Shown here: piece after piece, positions 10,729 through 20,281 of the stretch
Position numbering within the stretch: position 1 is the stretch's first letter
How the letters are laid out: the number at the start of each line of letters is the position of its first letter
Assembly (NCBI GenBank): GCA_030655315.1
Contig: JAURVT010000011.1
Coordinates: 1 to 64,000 of the forward strand
DNA length: 64,000 nt
Direction: 5' to 3'
From: Nocardioidaceae bacterium
GTDB lineage: Bacteria > Actinomycetota > Actinomycetes > Propionibacteriales > Nocardioidaceae
The notes under the pieces: generated by a model
What the model saw: the letters and a program-made list of their open reading frames with translations, nothing else
The model's database searches: none
Told to the model about the DNA's origin: nothing
Program-made: the position numbers and the translations under genes

Positions 10729-11640
10729 TCAGCTCCAGGTCATCGCCGAGCGCTCGGACCAGTAGGCGGCGGGCTCCTGGGCCAGCCCGTCGAGCTCGAC
10801 GTCGACGTCGGCCGCACGCAGGTTGGCGTGCAGCTGCTCGACGGTGGACGCGCCGCTGAGCACGACGTCGGCCCACGGCTGGGCGAGGGCGGCGGCGAGC
10901 GCCACGGCGTCGTGCCCCACGCCGAGCGACGAGGCCGCCTCGTCGAGCGCCGGCGACGTGCCGGGCCGGGCCAGCCTGCCGTTGGCCACGGCCTCCTTGA
11001 CGACCACCACCCAGCCGCGGTCCGAGGCCTCGGCCAGCGCCTCCCCGGCCGACGGCTCGAGCAGGTTCCAGGTGGACTGGACCGTGCTGAACGGGCCGTC
11101 GAGCGCCAGCGCGCGGCGCAGCACCTCGGCCTGGGCGGGGCCGCTGGTGGACAGGCCGACACGGACGCCGTCGGACGCGAGCCCGGCAAGCCGGTCGAGC
11201 AGGGCGGCGTCGTCGAGCGCGGGGCTGTCGACGGTGAGGCTGTGCACGAGGTAGAGGTCGGGCGGTCCGCCGAGCGCGGCCAGGGTCTCGGGCCACTGCC
11301 GCTCGAGGGTGCCGAGCGAGTGGTCCTTGACCTCGTGCTCGGCGGCCCCGGGCTCGAAGTCGGCGACGTAGGTGTACCCCCACTTGGACCCGACGGTCAC
11401 CTCGGTGCGGCGGCCGGGGTGGGCCGCCAGCCACGACCCGACGAACTCCTCGCCCGCACCGTAGGAGCGGGCGGCGTCGAGGTGGCGGACGCCGGCGTCC
11501 CACGCCGCGTCGAGGACGCCGTGGGCGTGGGTGCGCAGCGCGTCGACGTCGTAGGTGCCGCCGAGGTCGCTGCCATGACCGACGTTGAGGTACTCGGGAC
11601 GACCGAGCGCGGCCATCCCCAGCCCGATCCGCGCCGTCAC
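10729..11640 (-). CDS. aldo/keto reductase
   Basis: A 303-residue NAD(P)H-dependent reductase with the complete AKR tetrad: Asp55 and Tyr60 in HLDAARSYG, Lys86 in GSKWGY and His133 in LYLVHSL. Substrate is unknown. GTG 11640 is chosen because it overlaps the stop of the upstream membrane-protein gene (GTGA), whereas the open frame runs far upstream into other genes. It is the last gene of the nhaA-membrane protein-reductase operon, all joined by 4-base overlaps, although a functional link to sodium transport is not evident. Confidence 0.9.
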   Translation of the reverse strand: MTARIGLGMAALGRPEYLNVGHGSDLGGTYDVDALRTHAHGVLDAAWDAGVRHLDAARSYGAGEEFVGSWLAAHPGRRTEVTVGSKWGYTYVADFEPGAAEHEVKDHSLGTLERQWPETLAALGGPPDLYLVHSLTVDSPALDDAALLDRLAGLASDGVRVGLSTSGPAQAEVLRRALALDGPFSTVQSTWNLLEPSAGEALAEASDRGWVVVVKEAVANGRLARPGTSPALDEAASSLGVGHDAVALAAALAQPWADVVLSGASTVEQLHANLRAADVDVELDGLAQEPAAYWSERSAMTWS

Positions 11641-12266
11641 GCCGCGACCGCCTCGCGGTCGGCGACCGACGTGCGTCCGGCGCGGCGCTCGACGAGGAGC
11701 AGGACGGCCACGCCGATCCCGAAGGCGATCATCGTGAGGACGCCGCGCGGCCAGTAGACGTGCGAGGTGGTGAACGAGTACGAGGCCCCGAGCAGCACGA
11801 CCGTGCCGACCACCGAGAGCGGTCCGACGCGGCGCAGGTGGACCACGCCGACCAGCGCGAACGCGACGAGCAGCGACCAGGTGCCCACGTCGGCCAGGAT
11901 GTTGCCCTGGAAGAACATCACCGAGTTGGCCGAGCCGATGTCGTTGCCCATGTTCCGGTGCTCGGTGAGGGCGCCGGCGCCGATGCCCGCCAGCACGTCG
12001 AGCCCGGTGTAGAACATCGCGTAGACGAACGCGAGCACCCGCGCGACGATCGCCAGCCACCCGTCGACGCCGTCGCGCACGCGGTGCAGCAGGGCCCACA
12101 CGCTGAGGCCCAGCAGCGGGAAGAGCGGCAGCATGATGACGTGCAGGTCGCGCCACCAGCCCGCGGAGTCGGCCGTGAGGTGCGCGGGGTGGGTCGCGCC
12201 GGCGATGGTCAGCGCGACGGGCCCCACGAGGGCGGCGACGGTCCGGACGGCGGGTCGCGAGGTCAT
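11637..12266 (-). CDS. integral membrane protein of unknown function
   Basis: A 209-residue protein with about five to six hydrophobic spans (for example [60 protein letters not shown]). No domain is recognised. The conserved-looking [17 protein letters not shown] loop and a [16 protein letters not shown] loop are the only polar stretches. Start and stop both overlap neighbours by four bases (ATGA with nhaA, GTGA with the reductase), placing it in the middle of a three-gene operon. Confidence 0.85.
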   Translation of the reverse strand: MTSRPAVRTVAALVGPVALTIAGATHPAHLTADSAGWWRDLHVIMLPLFPLLGLSVWALLHRVRDGVDGWLAIVARVLAFVYAMFYTGLDVLAGIGAGALTEHRNMGNDIGSANSVMFFQGNILADVGTWSLLVAFALVGVVHLRRVGPLSVVGTVVLLGASYSFTTSHVYWPRGVLTMIAFGIGVAVLLLVERRAGRTSVADREAVAA

Positions 12267-13582
12267 CGCTCCATGCTGTCACGGGGGTCGGACGGACGCT
12301 GCTGGTAGACGTCGGGGATGCCGTCGCCGTCGTCGTCGGCGGTCTCCCGCTCGGCGATCCGCCGGTACACCCGGTTGCGCGAGCGCAGGACGACGCTCGC
12401 CAGGAGCGTCGCGACCACCGACCCGACGAGGACACCGACCTTCACGTGCTCGTCGCGCTCGCTGCCCTGGCCGAACGCCAGCTCGCCGATGAGCAGCGAC
12501 ACGGTGAACCCGATGCCGGCGAGCATCGCCATCCCGACGACGTCGACCCACGCGAGGTCGTCGTCGAGCTCGGCCCTGGTGAACCGCGCCAAGAGCCACG
12601 TGGAGCCGGTGATGCCGACCGTCTTGCCGACCACGAGGCCGGTGAGGATGCCGAGCGCGACGGGGTCGGTGAGCGACTCGGCCAGCCCGCTGAGCCCGCC
12701 GACGGTGACGCCGGCGGCGAAGAACGCGAACACGGGCACCGCGATCCCGGCCGAGATCGGACGGACGAGGTGCTCCAGGTGCTCGGCCATGCCCGGCCCG
12801 TCGCCGCCGTCGCGGCGCAGCACCGGCACGGTGAAGCCGAGGAGCACGCCCGCGACCGTCGCGTGCACGCCGGACTCGTGGACCAGGCCCCAGGCGACCA
12901 CGGCCAGCGGCACGAGCAGCCACCACGAGCGGACGCGCCGCTGCACCAGGAGCGCGAACAGGCCGATCGGCACGAGGGCGCCGAGCAGGAACAGCGGCTC
13001 CAGCTCGCTCGTGTAGAAGATCGCGATGATCGTGATGGCCAGGAGGTCGTCGACCACGGCGAGCGTCAGCAGGAACGTGCGCAGCCCGGACGGCAGGTGC
13101 GTGCTGATCACCGCGAGGATGGCGACCGCGAACGCGATGTCGGTGGCCGTCGGGATCGCCCAGCCGCGCAGGTCGCCGTCGGCCCCGAGGTTCCAAGCCA
13201 CGAAGACCAGCGCCGGCACCGCCATCCCGCCGACGGCCGCGGCCATCGGCAGCGCGGCACGGCGTGGGTCGCGCAGGTCACCCGCGACGAACTCGCGCTT
13301 GAGCTCGAGCCCGACGACGAAGAAGAAGATCGCGAGCAGCCCGTCGGCGGCCCAGGTGCCGATCGACAGGTCGAGGTGCAGCGCGGACGGGCCGATGCGC
13401 ACGTCGCGGATCGCGGTGTAGACGTCCGCCCAGGGGGTGTTGGCCCAGACGATCGCCACCACGGCGCCGAGGATGAGCAGCAGCCCCCCGGTGGTCTCGC
13501 CGCGCAGCACCTCGGCGACGCGGGACGCCTCGCGCCACGATCCGCGCGAGAACAGGCGGGCAGGTCCGGACGGCTGGTTCAC
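12263..13582 (-). CDS. nhaA: Na+/H+ antiporter NhaA
   Basis: Electrogenic membrane antiporter exchanging sodium for protons. The 439-residue chain shows the NhaA signatures: [21 protein letters not shown] with Asp148 and VVDDLLAI with the ion-binding Asp178/Asp179 (counterparts of E. coli D133, D163, D164), within about 12 membrane spans. The C-terminus ends in [13 protein letters not shown], which resembles a calcium-binding thrombospondin-3-type motif and is extra to the transport core. GTG 13582 has AGGAG 5 nt upstream. First gene of a three-gene operon. Confidence 0.95.
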   Translation of the reverse strand: MNQPSGPARLFSRGSWREASRVAEVLRGETTGGLLLILGAVVAIVWANTPWADVYTAIRDVRIGPSALHLDLSIGTWAADGLLAIFFFVVGLELKREFVAGDLRDPRRAALPMAAAVGGMAVPALVFVAWNLGADGDLRGWAIPTATDIAFAVAILAVISTHLPSGLRTFLLTLAVVDDLLAITIIAIFYTSELEPLFLLGALVPIGLFALLVQRRVRSWWLLVPLAVVAWGLVHESGVHATVAGVLLGFTVPVLRRDGGDGPGMAEHLEHLVRPISAGIAVPVFAFFAAGVTVGGLSGLAESLTDPVALGILTGLVVGKTVGITGSTWLLARFTRAELDDDLAWVDVVGMAMLAGIGFTVSLLIGELAFGQGSERDEHVKVGVLVGSVVATLLASVVLRSRNRVYRRIAERETADDDGDGIPDVYQQRPSDPRDSMER

Positions 13583-13642
13583 AGGGGCTCCTGAGGGGTC
13601 GGCGGCATCATGCCGACCAGACTTCCCGGCGCACCGTCGACC

Positions 13643-13648
13643 ATCATA
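13643..13648 (-). promoter_or_regulatory. putative -10 box (TATGAT) of nhaA
   Basis: On the minus strand TATGAT lies 60 bp before the nhaA start codon in the gap after the acyl-CoA ligase gene. No convincing -35 box is seen. Confidence 0.35.
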
Positions 13649-13661
13649 CCGGCGCCCGGGC

Positions 13662-15308
13662 TCACGCCTTGCGCGTGTAGTCCACCTCCAGCCGGCCGTC
13701 GGCGAAGCTCTTGCGGAGCACCTTCTTGTCGAACTTGCCCACCGACGTGCGCGGCACCTCGGGGATGAACGCCCACGCGTCGGGCAGCTGCCAGGAGGCG
13801 ACGGAGTCGGCCAGGAACTCCCGCAGCTGCGCCGCGGTGACGTCCGCGCCGTCGCGCACGACCACCGAGGCGAGCGGACGCTCCTGCCACTTCTCGTCGG
13901 GGATGCCGACGACCGCCGCCTCGACGACGTCGGGATGCGCCATCAGCGCGTTCTCGAGGTCGACCGAAGAGATCCACTCCCCGCCGGACTTGATCACGTC
14001 CTTGGCGCGGTCGGTGAGCGTGATGAAGCCGAGCGGGTCGAGCGTGCCGACGTCGCCGGTGCGCAGCCAGCCGTCGCGGAACTTCTCGGGGTCGTCGTCC
14101 TTGTAGTAGGCGCCGGTGACCCACGAGCCGCGCACCTCGAGCTCGCCGACGGCCTGCCCGTCGCGCGGCTGGACGGTGCCGTCCTCGCCGACGATGCGGC
14201 CGAGCACCCCGGGGAGCAGGCGGCCCTGGGTGCCGCGGTAGTGCCACGCGTCCTCGCCCTCGGCGCCGAGCGGCGGGACGCCGGTGGACGCCACGGGGGA
14301 CGTCTCGGTCATGCCCCAGGCCTGGATCATGTGCACGCCGTGCCGCTCCTCGAGCGCGCGCTGCAGCGACACCGGGACGGCCGACCCACCGCAGAGGACG
14401 AGCCGCAGCGAGCTGACGTCGGCCTCCTCGTGCGCGTCGAGGTGTCCCAGGACGTCGTTCCAGACCGTGGGCACGCCGCCGGAGACCGTGGGCCGCGAGC
14501 GCTCGATGAAGCGGACGAGCGGCTCGGCCTGCAGCCACCGGTCGGGCATGGTCAGGGAGGCGCCCACCATGAAGGCCGCGTAGGCGAGACCCCAGGCGTT
14601 GGCGTGGAACATGGGGACGACCGGCAGCACGCGGTCGTGCGGGGTGAGGCCCGCGTTGATGCCGAGCGCGACGGCCATCGAGTGCAGGTAGGCCGAGCGG
14701 TGGCTGTAGACCACGCCCTTGGGGTTGCCCGTGGTGCCGCTGGTGTAGCACATGGCCGCGGCGTCGCGCTCGTCCAGCTCGGGCCAGTCGAAGGCGCTCT
14801 CCTCGGCCGCGAGGACGTCTTCGTAGAGGTGCACCTCGACCCCGTCGACCTGCAGCGACGACAGGTCGGCACCCGCCGCCTCGGGGCCGGCGACGAGGAC
14901 GTGGCGCACCGTCTCGAAGGTGGGGAGGAGCTTGGCGAACGGCTCGACCAGAGAGGCGTCGACGATGACGACCTGGTCCTCGGCGTGGTTGACGATGTAG
15001 GTGACCTGCTCGGGGAAGAGCCGGATGTTGAGCGTGTGCAGCACCGCGCCCATCGACGGGATCGCGAGGTAGGCCTCGAGGTGCTCGGTGTTGTTCCAGC
15101 AGAAGGTGCCGACCCGCTGGTCGGCGTCGATGCCCAGCCGGCGAAGCCCGTTGGCCAGCTGCCCGACGCGCGCGACCAACTCGCCGTAGCCCGTGGAGCG
15201 GGTGCCGTCGGCGGTGCACGTGACGACCTCGCCGTCGCTGTGCACCTCGCCTCCGTGGCGCAGGATCGCGCCGATCGTGAGCGGGACGTCCTGCATGGTG
15301 CTGCGCAT
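13662..15308 (-). CDS. AMP-binding acyl-CoA synthetase (fatty-acid/medium-chain type)
   Basis: A 548-residue adenylate-forming ligase that activates a carboxylic acid to its CoA thioester. Motifs: the ATP loop [11 protein letters not shown], the helix motif [16 protein letters not shown], and the C-terminal catalytic Lys in [12 protein letters not shown]. The NIRLFPEQ and WHYRGTQGR-type segments fit the actinobacterial long/medium-chain fatty acid ligases, but chain length cannot be assigned. ATG 15308 has AGGAG 5 nt upstream; the open frame extends further back without a ribosome site. It is divergent from the MFS gene. Confidence 0.9.
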   Translation of the reverse strand: MRSTMQDVPLTIGAILRHGGEVHSDGEVVTCTADGTRSTGYGELVARVGQLANGLRRLGIDADQRVGTFCWNNTEHLEAYLAIPSMGAVLHTLNIRLFPEQVTYIVNHAEDQVVIVDASLVEPFAKLLPTFETVRHVLVAGPEAAGADLSSLQVDGVEVHLYEDVLAAEESAFDWPELDERDAAAMCYTSGTTGNPKGVVYSHRSAYLHSMAVALGINAGLTPHDRVLPVVPMFHANAWGLAYAAFMVGASLTMPDRWLQAEPLVRFIERSRPTVSGGVPTVWNDVLGHLDAHEEADVSSLRLVLCGGSAVPVSLQRALEERHGVHMIQAWGMTETSPVASTGVPPLGAEGEDAWHYRGTQGRLLPGVLGRIVGEDGTVQPRDGQAVGELEVRGSWVTGAYYKDDDPEKFRDGWLRTGDVGTLDPLGFITLTDRAKDVIKSGGEWISSVDLENALMAHPDVVEAAVVGIPDEKWQERPLASVVVRDGADVTAAQLREFLADSVASWQLPDAWAFIPEVPRTSVGKFDKKVLRKSFADGRLEVDYTRKA

Positions 15309-15355
15309 GGTCACTCCTGGGATCGAGACGGGCTGTCCCCGATAGTGCCGTGCGG

Positions 15356-15366
15356 GTGTGACACAC
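15356..15366. promoter_or_regulatory. small palindrome between divergent acyl-CoA ligase and MFS genes
   Basis: GTGTG-A-CACAC, a perfect 11-bp palindrome in the shared upstream region. It could be an operator for one or both genes; short enough to occur by chance. Confidence 0.25.
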
Positions 15367-15424
15367 GCCACCGGGTGTCTCATGACGAGGAATGGTTGCG
15401 GCGTGCAGGTGGTTGGGTCCAGGC

Positions 15425-16864
15425 GTGACCACCACGGACGCGAAGCCCACCGCCGTCGGCCTGCGCTCCGAGCGCGGGCCGGTGCTGCTGGCCATCATGC
15501 TCGCGACCGGGCTGGTCGCCATCGACGCGACGATCCTGGCCACCGCGGTGCCGTCGATCACCGGCGACCTCGGCGGGTTCGCGCTCTTCCCGTGGCTGTT
15601 CTCGGCGTACCTGCTGGCGCAGGCGGTGAGCACGCCGCTGTTCGGCAAGGCGTCCGACCTGCTCGGCCGGCGCCCGGTGATGATGCTGGGCATCGGGCTG
15701 TTCGTCGGCGGCTCGGTGCTGTGCGGCTTCGCGTGGAGCATGCCGGTCCTGATCGTGGCGCGCGCGGTGCAGGGCCTCGGTGCCGGCGCCGTGATGCCGA
15801 TGAGCCTGACGATGATCGGCGACCTCTACACCGTCGCCGAGCGCGCCCGCGTGCAGGCGTACGTCGCGAGCGTCTGGGGTGCGTCCGCCGTGGTCGGGCC
15901 CACGCTCGGCGGCGTGTTCTCGGAGTACCTGAGCTGGCGCTGGATCTTCTTCGTCAACGTGCCGCTCGGGCTGCTCGCGGCGGTGATGCTGCTGCGTGGG
16001 TTCACCGAGCGCGTCGAGCGCACCCGCCGCTCCATCGACGTCGCGGGCGCGACGCTGCTCGTGGTCGGCGGGTCGTCGCTGGTGCTCGGGCTGCTCCAGG
16101 GCGGGACGAGCTGGCCGTGGCTGTCGGTGCGCGGCGTGGGCGTGTTCGTGCTGGCCGTGCTCGCGCTCGCCGCGTTCGTCCTGGTGGAGCGGCGGGCGGC
16201 CGAGCCCGTGCTCCCGGGCTGGATCTTCACCCGACGCCTGCTCGTCGGCACCAACCTGGCCAACGTCGGCATCGGTGCGCTCGTCGTGGGGCTGTCGTCC
16301 TACGTGCCGCTCTACGTCGAGGGCGTGCTCGGGCACGGCGCGCTCGTGGGCGGGTTCGCGCTCGCCGCGATGATGGTCGGCTGGCCCGTCGCGGCCTCGT
16401 TCGTCGGCCGGATCTACCTGCGGATCGGCTTCCGCGACACCGGCCTGATCGGGTCGGTCGTCGTCGTGCTGGGCGCGGGGTCGCTCGTGCTGCTGTCGGC
16501 GTCGAGCGGGGTGTGGCAGGTGGCGCTCAGCTGCCTGGTCATCGGGGCCGGGCTCGGCCTGGTCGCCTCGCCCACGCTCGTCGCGGCGCAGTCGTCGGTC
16601 GGGTGGGAGCAGCGGGGCGTCGTCACCGGCACGCAGCTGTTCTCGCGGTCGATGGGCAGCGCGGTCGGGGTCGCGGTGTTCGGTGCCGTCGCCAACGCCG
16701 CCGTCGCCTCCCGCCTCGGTGCGGACGCCGTCGCGGGCGGCTCGGTGCCCGCCGACGTGCTCGCGCCGGCGATCCACCAGGTGTTCGTGCTCGCGTCCGG
16801 CGTCGGGCTGATCGTGCTCGTCGCCCTGGTGCTGATGCCGCGCCGCAACGCCGTCGAGGAGTAG
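15425..16864 (+). CDS. MFS drug/efflux transporter (14-span DHA2-like)
   Basis: A 479-residue major facilitator with about 14 membrane spans. Diagnostic motifs are LVAIDATILATAVPSI in the first span, GKASDLLGRRP (motif A) between spans 2 and 3, and ARAVQGLGAGAVMP (motif B/C region), which together match the DHA2 multidrug exporters. The substrate is unknown. GTG 15425 (VTTTDAKPTAVG) leaves a short cytoplasmic lead before span 1; an ATG at 15392 adds 11 residues and cannot be excluded, since neither has a good Shine-Dalgarno. The gene ends 27 bp before the gamma-glutamyltransferase gene. Confidence 0.85.
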   Translation: MTTTDAKPTAVGLRSERGPVLLAIMLATGLVAIDATILATAVPSITGDLGGFALFPWLFSAYLLAQAVSTPLFGKASDLLGRRPVMMLGIGLFVGGSVLCGFAWSMPVLIVARAVQGLGAGAVMPMSLTMIGDLYTVAERARVQAYVASVWGASAVVGPTLGGVFSEYLSWRWIFFVNVPLGLLAAVMLLRGFTERVERTRRSIDVAGATLLVVGGSSLVLGLLQGGTSWPWLSVRGVGVFVLAVLALAAFVLVERRAAEPVLPGWIFTRRLLVGTNLANVGIGALVVGLSSYVPLYVEGVLGHGALVGGFALAAMMVGWPVAASFVGRIYLRIGFRDTGLIGSVVVVLGAGSLVLLSASSGVWQVALSCLVIGAGLGLVASPTLVAAQSSVGWEQRGVVTGTQLFSRSMGSAVGVAVFGAVANAAVASRLGADAVAGGSVPADVLAPAIHQVFVLASGVGLIVLVALVLMPRRNAVEE

Positions 16865-16879
16865 GTCGGACCCGGGCGG

Positions 16880-16885
16880 TACCGT
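16880..16885 (+). promoter_or_regulatory. -10 box (TACCGT) for a leaderless gamma-glutamyltransferase transcript
   Basis: TACCGT ends 6 nt before GTG 16892, and no Shine-Dalgarno intervenes, suggesting an independent leaderless start despite the short gap to the MFS gene. Confidence 0.45.
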
Positions 16886-16891
16886 CACGCG

Positions 16892-18418
16892 GTGACCTCC
16901 CCGACCGTCGCCGTCGCCGGCCCGTCCGACCTCGCCGCCGACGCCGGTGCCGAGGTGGCCCGCGCCGGCGGCAACGCCGTCGACGCCGCCCTGGCCGCCA
17001 GCCTGGTCACGATGGTCAACGAGGTCGGGATCGTCTCCCTCAGCTCGGGCGCGTTCGTCACCGTGCAGCCGCCGGGCGACGGGGCGCCCACGACCGTCGA
17101 CGGCTGGGTGGAGATGCCCGGACGCGGTGCCGACCCGTCGCGGTTCGGCTCGGGCACCTGGGACGTCACGACGGCCTACGGCGGAGGCGTCACCGCCACC
17201 GTCGGCGCCGGCTCGGTGGGCACGCACGGCGGGGTGATGGCGCTCGGAGAGGCGCACCGTCGCTGGGGCTCGCTGCCCTGGGCGAGCGTGGTGGCGCCCG
17301 CGGTCGAGGTCGCCCGTGGCGGCTTCGCGATCGGCTCGGCCAGCCGGTACTACCTGTCCTACGTGCACGACGAGATCTTCGGCTGGGACGCCTTCAGCCG
17401 CGACGCGCTGCACGACGCCGACGGCCGTCTGCGCGACCACGTGGTGGTCGACGGCCTCGCCGACACCTTCCGGGCCATCGCCGTCGAGGGGCCGTCAGCC
17501 CTGTTCACCGGATCGGTGGGCACCCGCATCGCCGACACCGTCCAGCGACTCGGCGGGCTCCTGACGCACGACGACCTCGCCGCCTACGAGGTCGTCGTCC
17601 GCCCGAGCCTGACCACGCGCGCCGGAAGCTGGACGCTCGGCACCAACCCCGAGCCGTCGGTCGGCGGCATCTGCGTCGCGGCCATGCTGGCGCTGATGGA
17701 CGACCGCCCCCGCGGCCGCTGGTCCACCGACGACGTCGCGCACCTGATCGAGGTCCAGCGCGCCGTCCTCGGCCACCGCGTCGGCACCCTCGACACCGCG
17801 TCCGACCTCGGTGCGGCGGCTCGCGGGTTCCTCGCACGCGCCGACGCCGACGGCCTGCGCGCCCTCGAGTCGCCGTCGACCACCCACGTGTCCGCGGTCG
17901 ACGCCGATGGCGGCGCCTGCGCGGTCACGGCGTCCTCGGGCTACGGCTCGGGGGTGATGGCGGGCGACACCGGCGTCTGGCTCAACAACTGCCTGGGCGA
18001 GCCCGAGCTGAACCGCTTCGGTCGCCACGCCCTGCCGCCGGGCACCCGCCTGCGCTCCAACATGGCTCCCACCGTCGGACGTCGCGACGACGGCGCGGTG
18101 CTGGCCGTCGGCTCGCCCGGTGCCGACCGCATCTCCACCGCCGTCACCCAGGTCGTCGCCGGCTTCGCGGGCGGCATGAGCCTCGTCGACGCGGTCGACC
18201 ACCCCCGCGTCCACGTGCGGGTCACCGGGCACGGCCGGGCCGTCGAGGTGGTCGACCACGAGGCCGGCGCCCCGGTGCCGGACGGCCTGCCCGAGGTGCA
18301 CGCCTATCCCGCCCACGACATGTACTTCGGCGGCGTCGCCGCCGCGCTCCACGACCCGGTGCTCGGGCTGTCCGCCGCTGCCGATCCTCGACGGTCCGGT
18401 GGGGTGCGGGTGGTCTGA
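16892..18418 (+). CDS. gamma-glutamyltransferase family protein
   Basis: An Ntn-hydrolase of 508 residues that transfers or hydrolyses gamma-glutamyl groups after cutting itself into two subunits. The autocleavage/nucleophile motif is STTHVSAVDADG, with Thr330 as the expected new N-terminus; SNMAPT and GSPGADRIS correspond to the gamma-glutamyl binding segments. It lacks an export signal, starting AVAGPSDLAADAG, so a cytoplasmic peptidase or acylase role is possible. The family also includes cephalosporin-type acylases. GTG 16892 is set by the -10 box 6 nt upstream. Convergent with the ABC exporter. Confidence 0.85.
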   Translation: MTSPTVAVAGPSDLAADAGAEVARAGGNAVDAALAASLVTMVNEVGIVSLSSGAFVTVQPPGDGAPTTVDGWVEMPGRGADPSRFGSGTWDVTTAYGGGVTATVGAGSVGTHGGVMALGEAHRRWGSLPWASVVAPAVEVARGGFAIGSASRYYLSYVHDEIFGWDAFSRDALHDADGRLRDHVVVDGLADTFRAIAVEGPSALFTGSVGTRIADTVQRLGGLLTHDDLAAYEVVVRPSLTTRAGSWTLGTNPEPSVGGICVAAMLALMDDRPRGRWSTDDVAHLIEVQRAVLGHRVGTLDTASDLGAAARGFLARADADGLRALESPSTTHVSAVDADGGACAVTASSGYGSGVMAGDTGVWLNNCLGEPELNRFGRHALPPGTRLRSNMAPTVGRRDDGAVLAVGSPGADRISTAVTQVVAGFAGGMSLVDAVDHPRVHVRVTGHGRAVEVVDHEAGAPVPDGLPEVHAYPAHDMYFGGVAAALHDPVLGLSAAADPRRSGGVRVV

Positions 18419-18451
18419 CGCGGGCCCGTCGCCCCTTGGGCTGAGGTGGCC

Positions 18452-18541
18452 GGCGCCCGGATGGCAAGGCGCCGCGGCGCAGGCGAGCTGGTCCTGTCCG
18501 TCACGTCGCGAGCAACGCCGCCGGGCGGGATGCCGGGCGCC
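18452..18541 (-). repeat. dispersed ~100-bp palindromic repeat, copy 1, abutting the ABC gene stop codon
   Basis: Read on the minus strand this element begins at the base after the TGA of the ABC gene and matches 36616-36714 at about 82 of 98 aligned positions with four 1-base gaps (my hand alignment). Its ends are perfect 9-bp inverted repeats (GGCGCCCGG, 18452-18460, with CCGGGCGCC, 18533-18541). Similarity to copy 2 extends about 8 bp further, to near 18443. It fills the convergent gap after the gamma-glutamyltransferase gene. Confidence 0.8.
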
Positions 18542-20281
18542 TCAGCGGTTCCAGGAGGCCCAGAGGGCGGCATAGGACCCGCCGAGCGCGACGAGCTCGT
18601 CGTGGCTGCCGATCTCGCTGATGCGGCCGTCCTCGACGACGGCGACGCGGTCGGCGTCGTGGGCGGTGTAGAGGCGGTGGGCGATGGCGACGACGGTGCG
18701 GCCCTCGAGGACGGCGCCGAGGGAGCGCTCGAGGTGGCGTGCGGAGCGGGGGTCGATGAGGGAGGTGGCCTCGTCGAGCACGAGGGTGTGGGGGTCGGCG
18801 AGGACCAGGCGGGCGAGCGCGAGCTGCTGGGACTCGGCATCGGTGAGGGCGTGGCCGCCCGAGCCGACGACGGTGTCGAGACCGTCCGGCAGCGCCTGCA
18901 CCCAGGCCAGCGCGTCGACGGAGGCGAGCGCCGAGCAGAGGTGGTCGTCGTCGGAGGGGCCGCGTGCGGCGAGGGCGAGGTTGTCGCGCAGGGTCCCGAC
19001 GAACACGTGGTGCTCCTGGGTGACGAGCGCGACGCGCCCGCGCAGGTCGTCCAGAGGGAGCTCGGTCAGGCCCACGCCGCCGACGGCGACGCTGCCCGAG
19101 GTGGGCGGGTGGATGCCCGCGAGCAGCCGGCCGAGCGTCGACTTGCCGGCGCCGGACGGTCCCACGACGGCCAGCCGCTCGCCGGGCGCGAGGTCGAGGT
19201 CGATGCCGTGGAGCACCTCGCGGTCGGGCGTGTAGGAGAAGCGCACGTCCGACGCGACGAGGCGGTCGCCGTCGGGCTCGCACCCGCTGGGCGTGCGGTC
19301 GTCGGGCACCGAGCGGATGCCGAGCAGGCGGGCCAGGGACGCCGCGCCGACCTGCAGCTCGTCGGCCCAGCTGATCAACCGGTCGAGCGGGTCGATCAGG
19401 AACTGCACGTAGAGCGTCGCCGCGGTGACGTCGGCGAGCGAGGCCTGCCCGCGCGAGTAGAGCACGCCGCCGAGCACGAGCGTCGCGACCGTCGGCACCA
19501 GGTAGGCCATCTCGACGACGGGGAACAGCACGGTCCGCAGGCGCAGGGTGTAGCGCTCGGCGGTGTACGACCGGGCGATGTCGTCGTCGATCCGACGCTT
19601 GCGCGCGCCCTGCAGGCCGAGTGCCTCGACCGTCCGCGCGCCCTCGGCCGTCTCGGCGAGCGAGGTGTTGATCCGGGCGTACGACGCGTTCTCGCGCAGG
19701 TAGCCGTCCTTGGCGCGCGCGAGGTACCAGCGCAGGACGACCCACAGGATCGGCACCGCGAGCAGCAGCGGGACGCCCACCCACCAGCCGACGAGCAGCG
19801 AGGCGACCACGGTGAACACCACCGTCATCGCCGCGATGATCATCTCGGGCACCGCGAACCGTACCGACCAGCCGAGCGCCTCGACGTCGCGTGACGTGCG
19901 GGTGAGCAGGTCACCGGTGCCGGCGCGCTCGACCTCGCCGACGGGCAGCGCGAGCGCGTCGTCGACGAAGTCCTCGCGCAGGTCGGCGAGCACGGTCTCG
20001 GCCAGCGTGAACGAGGCCAGTCGCGCGTACCGGGTGAGCACGGTCTGGACGAGCAGGCAGGCGCCGATCGCGATCGACAGCCGGTCGATGACCCCGAGCG
20101 TGGTGCCGTCGCCCACGGACTGCACCAGCTCGCCGACGAGCCGCGGCACCGCGAGCCCGGCGATCGCGGCCGAGCCGTGCAGCAGCAGCATCCGCACGAG
20201 TGGACGCCGGTGCCGGCGTCCCATCTCCCGGGCGCTGCGCCGCACCTCGGCGCCGTCGGCGACGGGCAGGATGGTGCTCAT
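18542..20281 (-). CDS. ABC exporter half-transporter, ATP-competent subunit
   Basis: A 579-residue exporter with six membrane spans (about 30-310) and a C-terminal ATPase. The nucleotide domain has an intact Walker A (GPSGAGKST), Q-loop (VTQEHH), Walker B (LVLDEATSLID) and switch His (AHRL), but the signature motif is degraded from LSGGQ to LTDAE. The partner encoded upstream shows the opposite defects, so the pair should form a heterodimer with one working ATP site. ATG 20281 overlaps the partner's stop (ATGA). Substrate is unknown. A dispersed repeat starts directly after the stop codon. Confidence 0.9.
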   Translation of the reverse strand: MSTILPVADGAEVRRSAREMGRRHRRPLVRMLLLHGSAAIAGLAVPRLVGELVQSVGDGTTLGVIDRLSIAIGACLLVQTVLTRYARLASFTLAETVLADLREDFVDDALALPVGEVERAGTGDLLTRTSRDVEALGWSVRFAVPEMIIAAMTVVFTVVASLLVGWWVGVPLLLAVPILWVVLRWYLARAKDGYLRENASYARINTSLAETAEGARTVEALGLQGARKRRIDDDIARSYTAERYTLRLRTVLFPVVEMAYLVPTVATLVLGGVLYSRGQASLADVTAATLYVQFLIDPLDRLISWADELQVGAASLARLLGIRSVPDDRTPSGCEPDGDRLVASDVRFSYTPDREVLHGIDLDLAPGERLAVVGPSGAGKSTLGRLLAGIHPPTSGSVAVGGVGLTELPLDDLRGRVALVTQEHHVFVGTLRDNLALAARGPSDDDHLCSALASVDALAWVQALPDGLDTVVGSGGHALTDAESQQLALARLVLADPHTLVLDEATSLIDPRSARHLERSLGAVLEGRTVVAIAHRLYTAHDADRVAVVEDGRISEIGSHDELVALGGSYAALWASWNR

